This document shows, piece after piece, positions 6,687-11,114 of a DNA stretch of 11,114 bases. Made by a program: the position numbers and the translations under genes. Origin of the DNA: Pseudomonadota bacterium (GTDB lineage: Bacteria > Pseudomonadota > Gammaproteobacteria > Burkholderiales > Burkholderiaceae_B). Below the pieces are notes generated by a model. That model was not told where the DNA came from, made no database searches, and saw nothing but the letters and a program-made list of their open reading frames with translations. Every line of letters begins with the position of its first letter. Position 1 is the first letter of the stretch. The DNA lies in NCBI GenBank assembly GCA_023427085.1, contig JAEZBO010000211.1, positions 1 to 11,114 on the forward strand, given 5' to 3'.

Positions 6687-6813
6687 CCCATAAGCTGATG
6701 GCTCGACGGCCCGGCGACCTTACCGCCGCGCGATCGCGCACCAGCCGCCCAGCGCCGTGCGCCGCGAAGCCCGCAGTCCGGGCACCGCGACACAAGCGCG
6801 CAGCCACCCTACC

Positions 6814-9099
6814 CTAACCCTGCACGATATCGAGCTTGGCGATGCCCAACGCCAGCGTCTTGGCGCCCGCGTCGCGAAACTGGATCTGCGCCTGCGCGTC
6901 CTGGCCGCTACCCGACAGCCCGATGATGGTGCCTTCGCCAAAGCGGGCGTGCGCGACACCCTGGCCGATGCGGAAGTGCTTGTCGCCTACCGTCACGCCG
7001 GTGCTGACGCCACGCGGGGCGCGCGGCGTGATCCGGCCGGTGCTGCTGCGGCCGAATGCATCACCCTGACGCTGCCCGCCCATCTGCGCGAATGACTGCC
7101 CGAAACTGTCCTGGCGCGCCGCGAACTTGGGCGACAGCCATTTCAGATGCTGCTCGGGGATCTCCTGCAAGAATCGCGAACGCATCGCGTAGCGGGTCTG
7201 GCCGTGCAACATGCGGCTTTGCGCCAGCGTGATGTAGAGCCGCTCGCGCGCGCGCGTGATCGCCACATACATCAACCGCCGTTCTTCTTCGAGCCCGGCC
7301 TGCTCGAGGATGCTGTTCTCGTGCGGGAACAGGCCTTCTTCGAGACCGGTGATGAAGACCGCGTCGAACTCCAGCCCCTTGGCCGCGTGCACCGTCATCA
7401 GTTGCACCGCGTCCTGCCCCGCCTGGGCCTGGTTGTCGCCCGACTCGAGCGAGGCATGCGACAGGAACGCCGACAGCGGCGACATGCCTTGCGGGCCGGC
7501 GTCCTGGCCCTCGATGGTCAGCGCCGAGTCGGATAGCGAAACCGGCTCGCCGGACGGCAGGCCCTCGAAGTCCTCTTCGGCCGCGTACACCGCCGCGGCG
7601 GTCACCAGTTCGCCCAGGTTTTCGATCCGCTCGGCGCCTTCGCGCTCGCCCCGGTAATGGGCCAGCAGGCCGCTATGCTCGATCACATGCTCGACCGCGT
7701 CAGGCAGCGGCAAGGAGCGGGTCTCTTGCTGCAGCTGCGCGATCATCGAGGCGAACTGCGCCAGGTTGGCGCCGCCCTTGCCCGGCACCCGCGCCACCGC
7801 GCCAAACAGGCTGGTGTCGTGCGCGCGGGCCTGGTCGGCCAGCACTTCGAGCGTGCGCGCGCCGATGCCTCGCGCCGGAAAATTTACCACCCGCAGCCAC
7901 GAGGTATCGTCGGCCGGATTGGCGATCAGGCGCAGATAGGCCAGTGCGTGCTTGATCTCCTGACGTTCGAAGAACCGCAGGCCGCCATAGACCTTGTACG
8001 GGATGCTGTTGGAAAACAGAACGTGTTCCATCACCCGCGACTGCGCGTTGCTGCGATACAGCACCGCAATCTCGCTGCGCAGGCGGCCCTCGCCGATCAG
8101 CGCGCGGATCTCGTCGACCACCCACTGCGCTTCCATGCCGTCGGAAGGCTGCTCGATGACACGCACCGGCTCGCCTTCGCCCTGGCTGGTCCAGAGATTT
8201 TTGCCGAGCCGGCCGGTGTTGTGGCCGATCAGCGCATTGGCCGAATCGAGGATGTGTCCGTAGGAGCGGTAGTTCTGCTCGAGCCGGATCACCGTGCCAT
8301 GCGCGTAGTCGCGTTCGAAGTCGGCCATGTTGCCGACGTTGGCGCCACGAAACGCGTAGATCGACTGGTCGTCGTCGCCGACCGCGAACAGGTGCGCGCC
8401 CCCGCCCGCCAACAGCGTCAGCCACTTGTACTGCAGCGTGTTGGTGTCCTGGAACTCGTCGACCAGGATATGGCGAAAGCGCCGCTGGTAGTGCTCACGG
8501 ATCGGTGCGTTACGCGACAGCAGTTCGTAGGCGCGCAGCAGCAGCTCGGGGAAGTCGGCGACACCCTCGCGCTGGCACTGGGCCTCGTACATCTCGTAGA
8601 TCTCGATCATCCGCCGCGTGTGGCTGTCGTAAGCCTGCATCGCGCCGGGCCGTTCGCCCGCTTCCTTGGCGTTGTTGATGAAACGCTGCACGTCGCGGGG
8701 CGGGTACTTCTCGTCGTCGATGTTGGCGCCCTTGATCAGGCGCTTGATCGCCGCCAGCTGGTCGGTGGTATCGAGGATCTGGAAGGTCTGCGGCAGGCCC
8801 GCGTCACGATGGTGCGCGCGCAGCAGCCGATTGCACAGACCGTGGAAGGTGCCGATCCACAGTCCGCGCGTGTCGATGGGCAGGATCGCCGACACGCGCG
8901 CGACCATCTCGCGCGCAGCCTTGTTGGTGAAGGTGACGGCCAACAGCCCAAAAGGACTGGCCTGGCCGGTTTGAATCAGCCAGGCCATGCGGGTGGTAAG
9001 CACCCGGGTCTTGCCGCTGCCCGCCCCGGCCAGGACCAGGGCGTGCTGCGGTTCGAGGGTGACGGCGGCGCGTTGTTCGGGGTTGAGCTGCTCGATCAT
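6814..9099 (-). CDS. uvrD: DNA helicase II, UvrD
   Basis: A 761-residue superfamily 1A helicase with 3'-5' polarity, acting in nucleotide excision and mismatch repair. All motifs are present: Q-motif LNPEQRAAV (5-13), Walker A AGAGSGKT (24-31), Ia AVTFTNKAAREM (54-65), Walker B VDEFQDTN (213-220), III VGDDDQSIYAFRGA (240-253), IV RLEQNYRS (272-279), V LMTVHAAKGLEFDAVF (567-582) and VI YVAITRARERLYI (611-623). The C-terminal 50 residues (GQGVAHARFGEGTIIG onward, from 712) match the UvrD/PcrA tail, a small domain that contacts RNA polymerase in PcrA and UvrD. This favours UvrD over Rep, which lacks that tail. The ATG at 9099 places the Q-motif at the usual distance and overlaps the desaturase stop as ATGA. 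The frame stays open upstream to 9171, but those residues lack family character. No Shine-Dalgarno precedes 9099, as expected for coupled initiation. Confidence 0.94.
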   Translation of the reverse strand: MIEQLNPEQRAAVTLEPQHALVLAGAGSGKTRVLTTRMAWLIQTGQASPFGLLAVTFTNKAAREMVARVSAILPIDTRGLWIGTFHGLCNRLLRAHHRDAGLPQTFQILDTTDQLAAIKRLIKGANIDDEKYPPRDVQRFINNAKEAGERPGAMQAYDSHTRRMIEIYEMYEAQCQREGVADFPELLLRAYELLSRNAPIREHYQRRFRHILVDEFQDTNTLQYKWLTLLAGGGAHLFAVGDDDQSIYAFRGANVGNMADFERDYAHGTVIRLEQNYRSYGHILDSANALIGHNTGRLGKNLWTSQGEGEPVRVIEQPSDGMEAQWVVDEIRALIGEGRLRSEIAVLYRSNAQSRVMEHVLFSNSIPYKVYGGLRFFERQEIKHALAYLRLIANPADDTSWLRVVNFPARGIGARTLEVLADQARAHDTSLFGAVARVPGKGGANLAQFASMIAQLQQETRSLPLPDAVEHVIEHSGLLAHYRGEREGAERIENLGELVTAAAVYAAEEDFEGLPSGEPVSLSDSALTIEGQDAGPQGMSPLSAFLSHASLESGDNQAQAGQDAVQLMTVHAAKGLEFDAVFITGLEEGLFPHENSILEQAGLEEERRLMYVAITRARERLYITLAQSRMLHGQTRYAMRSRFLQEIPEQHLKWLSPKFAARQDSFGQSFAQMGGQRQGDAFGRSSTGRITPRAPRGVSTGVTVGDKHFRIGQGVAHARFGEGTIIGLSGSGQDAQAQIQFRDAGAKTLALGIAKLDIVQG

Positions 9100-10340
9100 G
9101 CCGCGTAGCGACGCAGCCTGATGGCGAATTGCTCGAGCCCTTCGATGCCGCTTTGTTGGGCGCGCTGGCACCAGGCTTGCAGGTCATGCAGCAATTGCTC
9201 GCTGCTGGCGCTGGAGCTTTCCCACAGCCGGCCCAGTTCGCGGCGCATCTGAACCAGCGTGGCCAGCGAATGGCTTTCGCTGCGGCTGACGGCCTGTTCG
9301 ATTTCGGCCAGTTGCTCGGGCTGCAGATTGTCGTCGGTCAGCGGCAGCCAGCCGCGCACGCGCTGGAGGCTGTACCACGAGCACTGGCTGGCTTCGTCCT
9401 TGTTGCGGCGGGTCGGCTTCAGGCGAGCGAGCTCCTGGCGGCTGGCCTTCTTGACCACGTCGGCGTAGCGCGCCATGACTTCGTAGCGGTGCGTGATCAC
9501 GCCTTGCAGCGTCTGCAGGTCGATGACGGGCTTTTCGGTGGCTTCGAGCTTGAGCTTGGGCGCGACCTTCTTGACCTTGGCCAGGCCGAAGAAACGCAGG
9601 ATGGAGATGTACATCCAGCCGATGTCGAACTCGTACCACTTGCTCGAGAACTTGGCCGACGTGCCGTGCGCGTGGTGGTTGTTGTGCAGCTCTTCGCCAC
9701 CGATGATGATGCCCCACGGCGTCAGGTTGGTGCTGGTGTCCGGGCTGGCGAAGTTGCGGTAGCCGAAGTAATGGCCCACGCCGTTGACCACGCCGGCGGC
9801 CCAGAACGGGATCCATGCCATCTGGACTGCCCAGACGGTCAGGCCCAGCGCGCCGAACAGCGCGACGTCGATGGCCAGCATGATCAGGATGCCCTTGGCG
9901 CTGAAGCGCGAATAGACATTGCGCTCGAGCCAGTCGTCGGGCGTGCCGTGACCGAACTTGGCCATGGTTTCCTGGTTCTTGGCTTCCTGGCGATACAGCT
10001 CGGCGCCGCGGAACAGCACGCGATTGATGCCGAAGATCATCGGCGAATGGGGGTCGCCGTCACGCTCGCACTTGGCGTGGTGCTTGCGATGGATGGCCAC
10101 CCATTCCTTGGTGACCATGCCGGTCGTCAGCCACAACCAGAAGCGGAAGAAATGCGATACGGCTGGATGCAGGTCCAATCCCCGGTGCGCCTGGCTGCGA
10201 TGCAGAAAGATCGTGACGCCGGCGATGGTGATGTGGGTCAGCACCAGCGTAACGAGCACGACTTGCCACCACGACGCCTGCAACAGGCCGCCGGCGACAA
10301 AACCAAGCAATTGGGAAATGACGTTGTCCATGGATGTCAT
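9096..10340 (-). CDS. Membrane fatty acid desaturase with extra C-terminal domain
   Basis: A 414-residue integral-membrane di-iron desaturase of the acyl-CoA/acyl-lipid delta-9 class (bacterial DesA-like). It would introduce a double bond into a saturated acyl chain using O2 and electrons from a redox partner. The three histidine boxes are intact: HRSQAH (47-52), HRKHH (84-88) and HNNHH (219-223); the conserved NGVGHYFGYRNF (186-197) lies between the second and third. Hydrophobic spans lie at about 26-46, 60-77, 150-172 and 175-190. After about residue 265 comes a non-membrane, charged, mostly helical extension of about 145 residues that I do not recognise as part of the desaturase fold. The ATG at 10340 has GTGAGA 5 nt upstream; a second ATG (10331) has no such site. 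The stop overlaps uvrD's start by 4 nt. Substrate and position of the double bond are not determinable here. Confidence 0.9.
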   Translation of the reverse strand: MTSMDNVISQLLGFVAGGLLQASWWQVVLVTLVLTHITIAGVTIFLHRSQAHRGLDLHPAVSHFFRFWLWLTTGMVTKEWVAIHRKHHAKCERDGDPHSPMIFGINRVLFRGAELYRQEAKNQETMAKFGHGTPDDWLERNVYSRFSAKGILIMLAIDVALFGALGLTVWAVQMAWIPFWAAGVVNGVGHYFGYRNFASPDTSTNLTPWGIIIGGEELHNNHHAHGTSAKFSSKWYEFDIGWMYISILRFFGLAKVKKVAPKLKLEATEKPVIDLQTLQGVITHRYEVMARYADVVKKASRQELARLKPTRRNKDEASQCSWYSLQRVRGWLPLTDDNLQPEQLAEIEQAVSRSESHSLATLVQMRRELGRLWESSSASSEQLLHDLQAWCQRAQQSGIEGLEQFAIRLRRYAA

Positions 10341-10396
10341 GTAGTCTCACGAAAGTGGTGGGCAGTGTAGCCCCCCAGGTATTACTGGGACAGTGG

Positions 10397-10418
10397 CTTC
10401 GCCAAAAAGTTTGCGAAG
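10397..10418. repeat. Interrupted inverted repeat upstream of the desaturase
   Basis: CTTCGC-C-AAA (10397-10406) faces TTTGCGAAG (10410-10418) with one unpaired C and a 3-nt centre. It lies about 57-78 nt upstream of the desaturase start, a plausible operator position. It does not clearly match a known desaturase-regulator site (FabR or DesT) that I can recall. Confidence 0.4.
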
Positions 10419-10552
10419 AATCAAAGGCTTTGCAGATGCAGGCACAAATGCCTTGCGATGCAGGCCAAACGGACTCTCAAGCAGATCTTCATGCTGGGGA
10501 TACGACAGGCGGCGAGGATTCGCGCTTGCTGCCGTATCGGTGCGACGTATTC

Positions 10553-10582
10553 AGTGCGACTGATGCCAGTGCGACTGATGCC
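10553..10582. repeat. 15-bp perfect tandem duplication
   Basis: AGTGCGACTGATGCC occurs at 10553-10567 and is repeated exactly at 10568-10582, with no spacer. A third, degenerate partial copy (TGTGCC) follows. It is a simple tandem repeat that could vary in copy number between strains. Confidence 0.85.
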
Positions 10583-10631
10583 TGTGCCCGTAACCCCGTA
10601 TTTTCCTACAAAATCACGACAATCGCAGGCG

Positions 10632-10653
10632 GAATTGCCCTGGCGGGCAATTC
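10632..10653. repeat. Perfect 9-bp inverted repeat, hairpin or operator
   Basis: GAATTGCCC (10632-10640) and GGGCAATTC (10645-10653) are exact inverted copies around TGGC. No T-run follows on the plus strand. It lies 77 nt before the downstream gene's start, so it may be an operator or a structure in its leader RNA. Confidence 0.6.
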
Positions 10654-10729
10654 ACCCGGGTAGGTCCCGCTCTGGATGTCCCATTTCCACCACTAGGGTG
10701 TCGATATCGCCATTTTAACCCGGATCAAA

Positions 10730-11114
10730 TTGGCGCTGGGCCGCCGACCTCCGGCCTTGCCCACGCTACTCGCTGGCGTGGCGCTGGGGTGTTGCGGCAT
10801 CGCGCCCGCAACGGCGCAAGGGCCGATTGAGGTCGGCCAACCGGTGCTGCTGGCGCGTTATACCGACGTGCAGCCCGGCAGTTGCCGCGCCTTGATGGCG
10901 CCGGTCGTCACGGTCGCGCAGGCGCCGGCCAGCGGCCGGCTGTGGATCGCGCGCGGCCATGCGATCGAGCGTGCGGCGGGTTGCCCGCCGCAGCGGGTGC
11001 CGGTCAGCGAGGTCTGGTACGAAGCGGTGCAGGCCGGCCCCGCGGGCCTGGCCGCGTGGGACGTGCGCTTTCAGGACGCTGGCGCAGCCCGGCGGGTGCA
11101 GCGCGTGCTGGACG
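10730..11114 (+). CDS. Predicted secreted protein of unknown function (partial)
   Basis: An open frame runs from just after a TAG at 10694-10696 to the right edge; 128 codons are visible from the proposed TTG start at 10730. No ATG is available, and GGA lies 5 nt before the TTG. The first 31 residues look like a signal peptide: a basic GRRPP, hydrophobic LPTLLAGVALGCCGIA, then PATAQG as a probable signal peptidase I cleavage region. The cysteines at 21 and 22 do not sit in a good lipobox. The mature part begins PIEVGQPVLLARYTDV and contains only Cys52 and Cys85, plausibly a disulfide in the periplasm. Alternating hydrophobic stretches (APVVTVAQAP, RVPVSEVWYEAV) suggest a beta-sandwich such as an Ig-like fold, but this is inference and I do not recognise the family. 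The C-terminus is missing. Confidence 0.6.
   Translation, partial: MALGRRPPALPTLLAGVALGCCGIAPATAQGPIEVGQPVLLARYTDVQPGSCRALMAPVVTVAQAPASGRLWIARGHAIERAAGCPPQRVPVSEVWYEAVQAGPAGLAAWDVRFQDAGAARRVQRVLD

Larger units (their letters stand above)
10341..10729. other. 389-nt intergenic region between divergent genes
   Basis: This lower-GC region separates the desaturase (leftward) from the secreted-protein gene (rightward). It holds a weak -10-like TACACT for the desaturase on the minus strand (10369-10364, no good -35). It also holds an interrupted inverted repeat at 10397-10418, a short inverted repeat GGCA-CAAA-TGCC at 10441-10452, a direct repeat GATGCAGGC (10435-10443 and 10457-10465), a 15-bp tandem duplication at 10553-10582, an AT-rich TACAAAAT at 10607-10614, and a perfect hairpin at 10632-10653. 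A 109-codon frame crosses 10334-10663 but looks unlike a protein. I see no RNA gene. Confidence 0.5.

Noticed and set aside
6728..6739. The 12-bp perfect palindrome GCGCGATCGCGC
   Set aside because: A single copy of a G/C-rich palindrome is expected by chance in such DNA, and nothing nearby gives it a role.
9100..9171. A 24-residue upstream extension of UvrD
   Set aside because: The extension is a basic, low-complexity translation of the desaturase 3' end. The ATG at 9099 fits the UvrD family N-terminus and the ATGA overlap.
7657..10370. Two long plus-strand frames (7657-9108 and 9129-10370) opposite uvrD and the desaturase
   Set aside because: Both are antisense shadows of genes whose motifs are complete; their translations are compositionally biased with no domain.
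10334..10663. A 109-codon plus-strand frame in the intergenic region
   Set aside because: It begins inside the desaturase gene's start, includes the 15-bp tandem repeat, and has no domain, signal or good ribosome binding site.

Overview
The window is GC-rich chromosomal DNA from a betaproteobacterium, most likely Burkholderiales and close to Bordetella/Achromobacter (Alcaligenaceae). The protein sequences, the succinylase-type DAP genes gathered at one locus (dapC was first identified experimentally in such a locus of Bordetella pertussis), and the strong G/C bias at third codon positions all point this way. This is inferred by reading, not from a database search. I see no insertion sequence, prophage, CRISPR array, rRNA or tRNA.

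Layout. (1) Positions 1-200, minus strand: the N-terminus of a Tat-exported, probably lipid-anchored protein that looks like a PhoD-type phosphatase. It runs off the left edge into a stretch made only of G and C that looks like a sequencing or contig-end artefact. (2) Positions 320-6425, plus strand: dapC, dapD, dapE, prmB and a YheS-type ABC-F ATPase. From dapD onward the genes touch or overlap (1-nt overlap, 6-nt gap, 4-nt overlap), so they are very probably one operon. dapC is separated from dapD by about 120 nt holding two GC hairpins. (3) Positions 6426-6690: an AT-rich island with a candidate promoter overlapped by a Fur-box-like sequence, then a 54-residue single-span membrane protein and a hairpin. 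(4) Positions 6814-10340, minus strand: a membrane fatty acid desaturase, whose stop codon overlaps the start of a UvrD helicase (ATGA). (5) Positions 10341-10729: a 389-nt intergenic stretch with several inverted and tandem repeats. (6) Position 10730 to the right edge, plus strand: the start of a predicted secreted protein of unknown function.

How they work together. DapD, DapC and DapE carry out successive steps from tetrahydrodipicolinate to LL-diaminopimelate, feeding peptidoglycan and lysine. PrmB (methylation of ribosomal protein L3) and the ABC-F protein (ribosome-associated ATPase family) follow in the same transcript, so the operon links cell-wall precursor supply with ribosome maturation or function. 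The most interesting non-housekeeping signals are the Fur-box-like promoter ahead of the tiny membrane protein, the extra C-terminal domain of the desaturase, and the translational coupling of a lipid enzyme to a DNA repair helicase. I do not see a clear new multi-gene system here.
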